Of a stretch of DNA of 64,000 bases, positions 8,640 to 16,384 are shown in pieces (position 1 is the first letter of the stretch; each line of letters starts with the position of its first letter). The stretch lies in assembly GCF_004768545.1 (NCBI RefSeq), contig NZ_CP038635.1:682001-746000 (forward strand), written 5' to 3'. A program made the translations under genes and the position numbers. The notes under the pieces are model-generated. The model searched no databases and was not told the origin of the DNA. It saw only the letters and a program-made list of their open reading frames with translations. Origin of the DNA: Cupriavidus oxalaticus. Its GTDB lineage: Bacteria; Pseudomonadota; Gammaproteobacteria; Burkholderiales; Burkholderiaceae.

Positions 8640-10904
8640 ATGCGAATCCGAGGCATTGAAGCACTGGCCGGCGGCCAGGGTGGCCAGGGCGACAACTGCG
8701 GCGCAGCGCAAGGCGGTGGCATAGCCACGCTCACCCGACGCGGTTTCCTGAAACTCACCGGCCTGGCCGGCGGCGGGCTGGCGCTGGGCGTGGCCCCGCT
8801 GGCGCAGGCACAGGCACAGGACGCGGGCAGGTCCAGGGCACCGGCGCCGCAGGCGTTCCTGATCATCGCGCCCGACAACACCGTCACGGTGGCCGTGAAC
8901 CGGCTCGAATTCGGCCAGGGCGTGCATACCGCGCTGCCAATGGCGCTGGCCGAAGAACTGGATGCCGACTGGCGCAACGTGCGCGCAACGCTGGCACCCG
9001 CGGGCGACGCGTACAAGGATCCTGCCTTCGGCATGCAGATGACCGGCGGCTCGACCGCGCTTAACCATTCGTTCCAGCAGTACCGCGAGCTGGGCGCGCG
9101 CGCCCGCGCCATGCTGGTGACTGCCGCCGCGCAGAAGTGGCAGGTCGATCCGGCCGGCATCAAGGTCGAGCAGGGCGTGCTGACCTCAGGCAGCCACCGC
9201 GCCACCTTCGGCGACCTGGCGCACGCCGCGATGGAGCTGCCCGTGCCGCAGCGGGTCACGCTGAAGGACCCGGCGCAGTTCCGCATCGTCGGCAAGCCCA
9301 CGCCGCGGCTGGACGCGCGCGGCAAGATGGCGGCGACCACGCCGTTCGGCATCGACACCAGGCTCGACAAGATGGTGGTGGCCGTGGTCGCGCGCCCGCC
9401 GCGCTTCGGCGGCAAGGTGAAGTCGTTCAACGCCGACAAGGCGCGCGCGGTGCAGGGCGTGCATGGCGTGATGCAGGTGCCGGTGGACCGCGGCGGCACC
9501 GGCGTGGCGGTGATCGGCAGCGGCTACTGGCCGGCCAGGATGGGCCGCGATGCGCTGGAGGTCCAGTGGGAAGACGCGGGCTCCAGAGTCTCGTCGCAGG
9601 CGCTGTTCGAAGAGTACGCCAGGCTGGCCGCGCAGCCGGGCACGGTGGCGCGCGCGGGCGAGGGTGATATTGGTGCGGCCATCAACAGTGCCGCGCGCAA
9701 GATCGAAGCCGACTTCCGCTTCCCCTACCTCGCGCACGCGCCGATGGAGCCGCTCAACTGCACGCTGCAGCCCGACGTGCAGGGCGGCAAGCTGCAGGCG
9801 GTCAAGGTGTGGGTGGGATCGCAGTTCCAGACCGTCGACCAGGCCGCGATCGCGCGCACGCTCGCCCTGTCGCCCGACAAGGTCGTGCTCAATACCATGA
9901 TGGCCGGCGGCGGCTTCGGCCGGCGCGCGGTGCCGACTTCCGACTACCTCGTCGAAGCGGCCAACGTGCTCAAGGCCTGGGTGGCCGCGGGACACACCGA
10001 GCCGCTCAAGGTGATGTGGAGCCGCGAGGACGATATCCGCGGCGGCTACTACCGTCCGCTGCACCTGCACCGCGCGCGCATCGGCTTCGATGCGCAGGGC
10101 AAGGTGGTGGGCTGGCAGCACACCGTGGTCGGGCAGTCGATCCTGAAGGGCACGCCGTTCGAACCGTTCATGGTCAAGAACGGCGTCGACGCGACCATGA
10201 CCGAGGGCATCGTCGAGAACGACTACGACCTGCCGCTGCAGATGTCGGTGCATCACCCGCAGGTGGATGTGCCGGTGCTGTGGTGGCGCTCGGTCGGCAA
10301 CACGCATACCGCCTTCGTCAAGGAAACGCTGGCCGACGAAATCGCCGCCGCGGCGAAGCAGGACCCGGTGGCGTTCCGGCTGGCGCGCCTCGACGAGAAA
10401 AAGCACGCGCGCCACCGTGCCGCGCTGCAGCTGGCGGTGGACAAGTCCGGCTACGGCAAGCGCAAGCTGCCGAAGGGGCACGCGTGGGGCGTGGCGGTGC
10501 ACGAGTCGTTCAGCACCGTGGTGGCCTATGTGGTCGACGTGTCGCTGGTGAAGGGCGAGCCGCGCGTGCACCGCGTGACCGCCGGCGTGCATGCCAACCG
10601 CGTGGTCAACCCGCTGTCGGCCGAGGCCCAGATCCAGGGCGGCTGCGTGTTCGGGCTGGCGATGACGAAGCCGGGGTTTGCCATCGAGATCGAGAATGGC
10701 GCCGTGAAGAACAGCAACTTCACCGACTTCCCGCCGCCGCGCATCACCGACGCGCCGGTGGTGGAGGTGTTCTTCGTGCCGTCGCAGGACAACCCCACGG
10801 GCCTGGGCGAGCCGGGCGTGCCGCCGATCGCGCCCGCGGTGGCGAATGCGCTGTTCCGGCTGACCGGCAAGCGGCAGCGGCAATTGCCGTTCGTGCTGGC
10901 CTGA
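8640..10904 (+). CDS. Molybdopterin-binding catalytic subunit (isoquinoline 1-oxidoreductase beta-type)
   Basis: This 754-residue protein is the catalytic subunit of a periplasmic molybdenum hydroxylase. A twin-arginine signal is visible at residues 32-50 (TRRGFLKLTGLAGGG), so the folded complex is probably exported by Tat, carrying the small subunit with it. The body has typical family sequences: RLEFGQGVHTALPMALAEEL, MAGGGFGRR, and the C-terminal GLGEPGVPPIAPAVANAL, whose Glu is the expected catalytic base. Family members hydroxylate N-heterocycles or oxidise aldehydes; the substrate cannot be assigned. No CoxF/XdhC-type maturation gene is adjacent. The ATG at 8640 is followed by an unusually long stretch before the Tat motif, so translation might begin later. 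Confidence 0.92.
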   Translation: MRIRGIEALAGGQGGQGDNCGAAQGGGIATLTRRGFLKLTGLAGGGLALGVAPLAQAQAQDAGRSRAPAPQAFLIIAPDNTVTVAVNRLEFGQGVHTALPMALAEELDADWRNVRATLAPAGDAYKDPAFGMQMTGGSTALNHSFQQYRELGARARAMLVTAAAQKWQVDPAGIKVEQGVLTSGSHRATFGDLAHAAMELPVPQRVTLKDPAQFRIVGKPTPRLDARGKMAATTPFGIDTRLDKMVVAVVARPPRFGGKVKSFNADKARAVQGVHGVMQVPVDRGGTGVAVIGSGYWPARMGRDALEVQWEDAGSRVSSQALFEEYARLAAQPGTVARAGEGDIGAAINSAARKIEADFRFPYLAHAPMEPLNCTLQPDVQGGKLQAVKVWVGSQFQTVDQAAIARTLALSPDKVVLNTMMAGGGFGRRAVPTSDYLVEAANVLKAWVAAGHTEPLKVMWSREDDIRGGYYRPLHLHRARIGFDAQGKVVGWQHTVVGQSILKGTPFEPFMVKNGVDATMTEGIVENDYDLPLQMSVHHPQVDVPVLWWRSVGNTHTAFVKETLADEIAAAAKQDPVAFRLARLDEKKHARHRAALQLAVDKSGYGKRKLPKGHAWGVAVHESFSTVVAYVVDVSLVKGEPRVHRVTAGVHANRVVNPLSAEAQIQGGCVFGLAMTKPGFAIEIENGAVKNSNFTDFPPPRITDAPVVEVFFVPSQDNPTGLGEPGVPPIAPAVANALFRLTGKRQRQLPFVLA

Positions 10905-11164
10905 CCGGCCTGACGCAAGGGGTGGCGTGGCGCCCTGCACCGGGCGCCGCGCCGGCGCATCCCCCGAACGCGGCTGGCGGGTGCGTTTGTTGTAACCGCA
11001 CCAGTGTTTGCGCCGGCATGGCTGCACCCTATTGCGTTTGCGCGCCGGGCCGCGTAGAAAGTGGAGACACTGCGCCGTCCGGCTGCCCCGCTGCCCCCCT
11101 GCCTACTGGCGGCGGCCGTCCCGGGCAGCACCGGGCCGGCGCGCCGGACGTTCGAGGTGTGGCC

Positions 11165-11452
11165 ATGGAGACCCAGGAAAGTACCCTAACCCTTGCCCTG
11201 ATGACGGAGCCCGCGCGGGCCCGCGTGTGCCGCGCGCTGCTCGATGCGGGCGAGAACGGGCTGCCCGCGGCCGACCTGGCCCACATCGCGCAGGTCAGCC
11301 TGGCGCGCGCCGGCCACCTGTTCCAGGAACTGGTGCAGGCCGAGGTGCTGGCGCTGTCGATCCAGGAACGCAAGGTCTGCTACGTGCTCAAGGCGCGGCG
11401 CGCCGTGACCGAAGCGCTCGGCTACATCGACGCCAGCGGGCTGGCTGACTAA
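11165..11452 (+). CDS. Small winged-helix (ArsR-like) regulator
   Basis: This 95-residue protein has the layout of an ArsR-type winged helix-turn-helix regulator. LTEPARARVCRALLDAG-like helix 1, GLPAADLAHIAQVSLARAGHLFQEL as the turn and recognition helix, and a wing around ALSIQERKVCYVLK are recognisable. The usual family metal-binding cysteines are missing; Cys23 and the Cys in KVCYV are too isolated to call a site. It lies 260 bp downstream of the molybdenum hydroxylase in the same direction and might regulate it, but this is only proximity. GAGGT before the ATG at 11165 supports the start. The gene converges with the lytic transglycosylase. Confidence 0.75.
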   Translation: METQESTLTLALMTEPARARVCRALLDAGENGLPAADLAHIAQVSLARAGHLFQELVQAEVLALSIQERKVCYVLKARRAVTEALGYIDASGLAD

Positions 11453-11513
11453 GCAGGCACAAAGCGCATCGGGCGCCGCGCGGACCGCCACGGCTGGCGG
11501 GACGCGCCAGCCG

Positions 11514-13061
11514 CTATTTCTGGATCTGCTTGACCGCCCGATCGCGCGCCGCCTGCATGTCCTGCATGAGCCGGTACGCTGCGTAGTACTTGAAGATATT
11601 GCGCACATAGGTGGTGGTCTCGATGCCGATCTTCTCCGCCACCACGATCTCGACATTGTTGAACCACTTGTCGGGATCCAGTCCCCGCGCCGCCGCTTCC
11701 TTGCGCATCTTCGCGATATTGCCCGGCCCGGCGTTATAGCTGGCAAAGGCGAACAGCGGCCGGTTCGCTTCCGAGAAATGCGCGTCGGGGAAGTACTTCG
11801 TCATCAGCCGGTCCATGTACTTGGCGCCGGCGTGGACGTTGGCCTCGGCCATGCGGATATTGCCGACATTCAGCTCCTTGCCGGTGGCCGGCATGATCTG
11901 CATGATGCCGACCGCGCCGACATGGCTGCGCGCCTCCTGGTTCAGCTGTGATTCCTGGAAGCCCTGCGCGGCCAGCATCAGCGGGTCGAAGCCATAGTCC
12001 TTGCCGTACTTCTCGAAGAAGGCGATGGTCTGCTGGAAGCGCTTGTACTCCGCATCGTCGGTGTTGTTCTTGATCTGCTTGATGCGCAGCATGGTCTGCT
12101 TGAGCCGGTACTCCGCACCGCCCTGTTTCTTGACGAAATTGACGTAGAAGTCTTCGATCGCCTGCCGCAGCTGCGGGCTGTTCTTGCGGAAGGCCCAGCC
12201 GGTATAGCCGCCTTCGCGCACGGCCAGGTCTTCGCGTACCTTGATGTTCGGCAGGATCTGCGCCCACATCGCGGCCTTCCAGTCATCGACCACCAGGATC
12301 TGCAGCACGCCCGCGTTGAGCATCTCGAGCGCGTCTTCGTCTTCGAGCGCATCGGGCAGCATGACCAGTTTTATCGGCGCCTTGCCGGCGTGGCGCAGGC
12401 CGTCGTTCAGCACGGTCAGGCTTTCAAAGTAGCTGCTGGCGCGCCGCACGTGCACGGTCTTTCCCGCGAGGTCGTCGAGGCGCTGCAACGGCGGCGCCTT
12501 CGGCCCGGTGACCACCAGCTCGCGCACCGGCTTGCGGTCGCGCGGCGCGGTGAAGTCCACCTGCTTCAGCCTGCTCTCGGTTTCGGTCAGGTTGCCGGCG
12601 GCGATATCGCCAAGCCCCGCCATCAGGTCGGGCAGCAGCCGGTCGCGCGTGGTCGGGATGATGATGATGGTCAGCGGGCGCTTGCCGAGCTGGTCGGCGT
12701 ACTTCTTGTTCAGATAGCGCTCGAAGTCACGCACCAGCTCCGCGGTCAGCCCGCGCTCGCGGCCCTTGTCGCTGAAGTAAAGCGTGCGGCTGTATGGCAC
12801 CAGTACGCGGATGACGCGGCTCTTGAGCATCACGTCGAAGTCGCCGGTACGGGGTTTGTTGGCAAGGCTCAGTCCGCGCGGCTTCGCGGGAGCTGCCTGG
12901 CCTGTCGCAGCGGTAGCGGCAGGGGCCGACGCAGCGGCTGGCGGATTTTGCGATGGCGGTTTTTGCTGGGCTACGGCAGCAGGTCCGCAAAGGCTGAACG
13001 CGCCCATCAGGCCGGACACAAGCAGGCCTGCCAACCAGCGGGAAGGGCGGACAGCGGACAT
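11514..13061 (-). CDS. MltF-like membrane-bound lytic transglycosylase
   Basis: This 515-residue exported protein combines a solute-binding-protein domain with a lytic transglycosylase domain, as in MltF. After a signal peptide (about residues 1-32) and an Ala/Pro-rich linker, residues about 75-320 form the amino-acid-binding-like module (IRVLVPYSRTLYF to the VNFVKK region). Residues about 350-500 are the SLT domain, with catalytic Glu370 in QESQLN, then VGAVGIMQIMPATG and FASYNAGPGNI. MltF cleaves peptidoglycan to form 1,6-anhydromuropeptides. No lipobox Cys is evident at the signal peptide end, so it may be soluble or inner-membrane anchored. The ATG at 13061 was preferred over an upstream TTG at 13088. 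Confidence 0.9.
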   Translation of the reverse strand: MSAVRPSRWLAGLLVSGLMGAFSLCGPAAVAQQKPPSQNPPAAASAPAATAATGQAAPAKPRGLSLANKPRTGDFDVMLKSRVIRVLVPYSRTLYFSDKGRERGLTAELVRDFERYLNKKYADQLGKRPLTIIIIPTTRDRLLPDLMAGLGDIAAGNLTETESRLKQVDFTAPRDRKPVRELVVTGPKAPPLQRLDDLAGKTVHVRRASSYFESLTVLNDGLRHAGKAPIKLVMLPDALEDEDALEMLNAGVLQILVVDDWKAAMWAQILPNIKVREDLAVREGGYTGWAFRKNSPQLRQAIEDFYVNFVKKQGGAEYRLKQTMLRIKQIKNNTDDAEYKRFQQTIAFFEKYGKDYGFDPLMLAAQGFQESQLNQEARSHVGAVGIMQIMPATGKELNVGNIRMAEANVHAGAKYMDRLMTKYFPDAHFSEANRPLFAFASYNAGPGNIAKMRKEAAARGLDPDKWFNNVEIVVAEKIGIETTTYVRNIFKYYAAYRLMQDMQAARDRAVKQIQK

Positions 13062-13126
13062 GGCGGGGATTGCAAGCCGCGCAAGCAAGCGCGCGGTTTG
13101 CCCATATGGAGTCTAGGCGCGGAATA

Positions 13127-13154
13127 TGGACTTGCAAGCGTGGACTTGCAAGCG
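13127..13154. repeat. Perfect 14-bp tandem duplication upstream of the mltF-like gene
   Basis: The unit TGGACTTGCAAGCG occurs twice in direct succession, 66 bp upstream of the transglycosylase start. Each copy contains the palindrome CTTGCAAG. It may be a pair of protein sites in its promoter or a simple duplication. Confidence 0.8.
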
Positions 13155-13242
13155 CGCGACTCGAGAGCGGGGAGGCAGTACGCAGCCTGCAGGAAGCGCA
13201 GACATGGGCAGAGTAGTAGGAACGCGTTGAGACAGGAAAGAA

Positions 13243-13266
13243 GATGGCCGGCTTGCGCCGGCCATC
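13243..13266 (-). terminator. Probable terminator downstream of the small basic exported protein
   Basis: A perfect 10-bp stem (GATGGCCGGC with its complement) closes a 4-base loop. On the minus strand it is followed by TTCTTTCCT, a weak T-rich tract. It lies 29 bp after the stop of the gene at 13295. Confidence 0.6.
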
Positions 13267-13294
13267 GATCTCATTCGCGGCTTGCGTGATCGCG

Positions 13295-13645
13295 CTATTG
13301 CTTGGGCGCTGCCATTTCCTGGCGGGCCGCGGCGTCCGCGGCCTTGTTCTCGACCTTGCGCTCCTGCTTGGCCTCGCCGACTTCTTCCTTGTACTCGCCC
13401 TTGGCGGCCTTCTTCTTCGCCTTGTATTCGTCGGAGGCGCGCTTGCGTGCCTCGCGGCGCTCGACCAGCGGGTCCTTGGGCGGCTCGATCTGGGTCATGC
13501 CGGGCGGCACGCCTTGCGCGCCGGCCGGGGGTGCCGCGGGCGCGGCCGTGGTCTGGGCGAAAACGGTGGCACAGCTGAGGCCTGCCAGGCCGGCGGCAAT
13601 CGCGCCGACGATCTTGGGAAGGCGAGCGGGCTGTTTCGGATCCAT
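13295..13645 (-). CDS. Small exported, lysine/glutamate-rich protein of unknown function
   Basis: This 116-residue protein starts with a probable signal peptide ending near TVFAQ (residues about 1-31). A Pro/Ala/Gly-rich stretch follows, then a strongly charged helical tail rich in Lys, Glu and Ala (for example KRASDEYKAKKKAAKGEYKEE). I do not recognise a family. The tail is likely a single long helix or coiled coil in the periplasm. GGAGG 6 bp before the ATG at 13645 gives a confident start, and codon use fits the neighbours, so this is a real gene. It lies upstream of the mltF-like gene on the same strand but is separated from it by a probable terminator. Confidence 0.75.
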   Translation of the reverse strand: MDPKQPARLPKIVGAIAAGLAGLSCATVFAQTTAAPAAPPAGAQGVPPGMTQIEPPKDPLVERREARKRASDEYKAKKKAAKGEYKEEVGEAKQERKVENKAADAAARQEMAAPKQ

Positions 13646-14208
13646 GGAAAACCTCCAGAGTTGTTGTCGGACGCGCCGGCAGTGGAGGGGCCCGGCGCGG
13701 CTGGGACCGCGCGTCGCCACCGTGGCGGCAGTGCAGCGGTAGCCCTCAGTCTAGGCAGCGGGGCCGTATTGCGCTGTCGGGCGCGCGCTGATGCGGAGCC
13801 GGCGTTACTCCTACACGGCCGCGTTGATGCCTGGCCGCAACAAACGCCGGATGGAGAGCGCCGGACGCCACTTTGCAGCGCCGCGCGATGCCGACAAGCC
13901 GCTGCACCTGCGCGTGTTCGTCGAATTGATGGTGCGACTGGGCGAGACCGCGGCGGCGGCGGGCGCAAGGGCCGCCGCCAGCAGTGAGCGGGCGGCAAGC
14001 GCGCCAAGGTCCGCAAACAACCGGGGTTGGTCCCGTGCATCGAGTCCGAGCACAACGCTAGGGCACGGTAGGCGTGCCGGGCGATCTCGTTGCCATCGCG
14101 GCCGAACGAATCTTTATGCGTTCTTTACACGCACCCGTCACCTTTCTACCCGGTTTTTACGACCCCGTCGCTAAGCTGCAAGCCGAAACCATTCAAAGGT
14201 GCTTTGTC
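13646..14208. other. Intergenic region before the kdp operon, with a possible LysR remnant
   Basis: This 563-bp region contains no confident gene. On the plus strand a frame through about 13800-13980 includes HLRVFVELMVRLGE, which resembles the end of LysR-family regulators (…LRVFVDFL…). It lacks any matching N-terminal part and may be a remnant, though the match is short. The right part, from about 14100, holds the kdp upstream elements described separately. Confidence 0.4.
14113..14161 (+). promoter_or_regulatory. KdpE-box-like element plus GTTTTTACG upstream of kdp
   Basis: TTTATG and TTTACA (14113-14118 and 14124-14129) are separated by 5 bp. This matches the TTTATA-N5-TTTACA arrangement known for the KdpE site of the Escherichia coli kdpFABC promoter, with one mismatch. 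GTTTTTACG follows at 14153-14161. The element is about 80 bp before the first ORF of the operon. The same architecture recurs upstream of the porin gene. Confidence 0.6.
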
Positions 14209-14373
14209 ATGGACGGGATCTACTTGATCGTATTGATCTGCTTTGCAGTGCTGAGCGCGGCCCTGCTGGGGCTTTGCGCTGTGCTTGCACCGAAGTCTTC
14301 CGCGGGCGGCGAACATGCCGGCTCGCACCACCAGGTGCTGGGCAAGAACAGCGCAACGGACAGGGGGCTGTGA
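14209..14373 (+). CDS. Small single-pass membrane protein leading the kdp operon
   Basis: This 54-residue protein has one hydrophobic segment (about residues 4-27, [20 protein letters not shown]) and a polar C-terminus with several His and Ser. It precedes kdpF, and the stop TGA shares its last base with the kdpF ATG (TGATG), so translation is probably coupled. AAAGG 8 bp upstream supports the start. I do not recognise a named family. Position and size suggest a KdpF-like accessory peptide that could stabilise the KdpABC complex or its regulation, but this is inference. It is too regular in spacing and codon use to be chance. Confidence 0.65.
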   Translation: MDGIYLIVLICFAVLSAALLGLCAVLAPKSSAGGEHAGSHHQVLGKNSATDRGL

Positions 14374-14462
14374 TGAGCTGGACGGATCTGTTGAGCGGCG
14401 CGCTGGCCGTTGCCATTTTGGTCTACCTCCTCATTGCGTTGTTCCGGCCGGAGAAATTCTGA
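14373..14462 (+). CDS. kdpF: KdpF, small subunit of the K+-transporting ATPase
   Basis: This 29-residue peptide ([20 protein letters not shown] then IALFRPEKF) matches the size and style of KdpF, a single-helix membrane peptide that stabilises the KdpABC potassium pump. The ending FRPEKF, with LFRPE-type residues after the helix, is typical of the family. Its ATG shares one base with the stop of the preceding small ORF, and its TGA shares one base with the kdpA ATG at 14462. The operon is therefore translated in a tightly coupled way. No alternative start is possible within this frame without overlapping the previous gene. Confidence 0.92.
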   Translation: MSWTDLLSGALAVAILVYLLIALFRPEKF

Positions 14463-16282
14463 TGTCCTCCCAATTCGTGGGCCTGCTGGTCCTCTATCTC
14501 GCCGTCCTGCTGGCATGCGCGCCTTTTCTCGGACGCTATATCCGGCGCGCTGTCGAGGACGGCAATTATTCGCTGACCGCCTGGGGCCGTCCGCTGGAAC
14601 GGCTGGTGTATCGCCTGGGCGGCGTGCGTGCCGAGTCCGGGATGGGGTGGAAGCAGTACACCATCGCCGTCCTGGCGTTCAACCTGCTTGGGGTGGTGGC
14701 AGTCTATGCGCTGCAGCGCGTGCAAGGCATGCTGCCGCTGAACCCGCAAGGTTTTGGCGCGGTCACGCCGGACTCGGCCTTCAACACGGCCATCAGCTTT
14801 GTCAGCAATACGAACTGGCAAGGCTATGCCGGCGAGTCGACCATGGGCTACCTGGCGCAGATGCTCGCGCTCACCGTGCAGAACTTCCTGTCCGCGGCCA
14901 CCGGCATCGCCGTGGTGTTCGCGCTGATTCGCGGCTTTGCGCGCCAGAGCGCCGCCACCATCGGCAATTTCTGGGTCGACATGACCCGGGTCACGCTGTA
15001 CGTGCTGGCGCCGATCGCGACGGTGATCGCGCTGGCGCTGGTCAGCCAGGGCGTGATCCAGAACTTCGATGCCTACAAGGAAGTGAGCCTGGTCACGCCA
15101 GTCGAATACAGCCAGCCGAAGGTCGACGCGGCCGGGCAGCCGGTGCTCGATGCGCAAGGCATGCCGGTGACGGAAGACCTGAAGACCGACAAGCAGACGT
15201 TGGCAATGGGTCCGGTGGCCTCGCAGGAAGCCATCAAGATGCTCGGCACCAACGGCGGCGGCTTCTTCAATGCCAACTCGGCGCATCCGTTCGAGAACCC
15301 GAATGCCCTGGCCAACCTCATCGAGATGCTGGCGATCTTCCTGATCCCGGCGGCACTGTGCTTCACCTTCGGCGAGATGGTTGGGGACAGGCGGCAGGGC
15401 GTGGCCGTGCTGGGCTCCATGACGGTCCTCTTCGTGGCGATGGCTTGCGTTGCGGCGATCTCAGAGCAGATGGCCAATCCCGCGTTGTCGGGTCTGCCGC
15501 TCGACCATGCCAGTTCGCTGTTGCAGGCCGGCGGCAATATGGAAGGCAAGGAAACACGCTTCGGCATCGCTGCCTCGGCCTTGTTCGCCACCATCACGAC
15601 CGCGGCATCCTGCGGCGCGGTCAATGCCATGCATGACTCCTTCACCGCCATCGGCGGGCTGGTGCCAATGCTGCTGATGCAACTGGGCGAAGTCGTGTTC
15701 GGCGGCGTTGGCTCGGGCCTGTACGGCATGCTGGTCTACGCCGTGCTGGCGGTGTTCATCGCCGGGCTGATGATCGGCCGCACGCCGGAGTATCTCGGCA
15801 AGAAGATCGAAACCTATGAGATGAAGATGGTGGCCGTGGCGATCCTGGTCACGCCGCTGCTGGTGCTGCTCGGCACGTCGGTGGCGGTGATGGCCGAGGC
15901 GGGACGCGCGGGTGTGTTCAACCCCGGCACGCACGGCTTCTCGGAGATCCTGTACGCGCTCTCGTCGGCGGCCAACAACAACGGCAGCGCCTTTGCGGGC
16001 CTCTCCGCCAACACGCCGTTCTACAACACGCTGCTGGCCGCGGCGATGTGGTTCGGCAGGTTCTGGATCATCATCCCCGTCCTGGCGCTGGCCGGCTCGC
16101 TGGCGGCCAAGAAGCGTATCCCGCCCAGCGGCGGCACCATGCCGACGCACGGCCCGCTGTTTGTCGTGCTGCTGGTGGGCACGGTACTGCTGGTCGGCGC
16201 GCTGACCTATGTCCCGGCGCTGGCGCTGGGTCCAGTCGCCGAGCGACTGCAGGGCGCGGTGACGGCAACGGCAGCCAAGTAG
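14462..16282 (+). CDS. kdpA: KdpA, K+-binding channel-like subunit of the K+-transporting ATPase
   Basis: This 606-residue polytopic protein is KdpA, the subunit that selects and translocates K+ in the high-affinity Kdp pump. It begins [20 protein letters not shown] and shows the four selectivity-filter-like regions of the family, including [34 protein letters not shown], the segment around [16 protein letters not shown], and [21 protein letters not shown]. The length is slightly above that of E. coli KdpA (557 residues) and in the range for Burkholderiaceae. The start overlaps kdpF by one base. About 100 bp separate it from kdpB, with no terminator between. Expression is expected under K+ limitation or osmotic stress. 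Confidence 0.97.
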   Translation: MSSQFVGLLVLYLAVLLACAPFLGRYIRRAVEDGNYSLTAWGRPLERLVYRLGGVRAESGMGWKQYTIAVLAFNLLGVVAVYALQRVQGMLPLNPQGFGAVTPDSAFNTAISFVSNTNWQGYAGESTMGYLAQMLALTVQNFLSAATGIAVVFALIRGFARQSAATIGNFWVDMTRVTLYVLAPIATVIALALVSQGVIQNFDAYKEVSLVTPVEYSQPKVDAAGQPVLDAQGMPVTEDLKTDKQTLAMGPVASQEAIKMLGTNGGGFFNANSAHPFENPNALANLIEMLAIFLIPAALCFTFGEMVGDRRQGVAVLGSMTVLFVAMACVAAISEQMANPALSGLPLDHASSLLQAGGNMEGKETRFGIAASALFATITTAASCGAVNAMHDSFTAIGGLVPMLLMQLGEVVFGGVGSGLYGMLVYAVLAVFIAGLMIGRTPEYLGKKIETYEMKMVAVAILVTPLLVLLGTSVAVMAEAGRAGVFNPGTHGFSEILYALSSAANNNGSAFAGLSANTPFYNTLLAAAMWFGRFWIIIPVLALAGSLAAKKRIPPSGGTMPTHGPLFVVLLVGTVLLVGALTYVPALALGPVAERLQGAVTATAAK

Positions 16283-16384
16283 ATCGATCACTGACGAAGA
16301 CATAGCGAGCATTGCCACCAGTTCGGCCCCTGCATGGCCCGGCCAATGCAGGTGCCGCTGTCTCTAGCGGATTGCGGAGAAACC

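Noticed and set aside
10929..10948. GGCGCCC/GGGCGCC hairpin after the molybdenum hydroxylase genes
   Set aside because: There is no T-tract, and such short GC stems are common by chance at this GC content.
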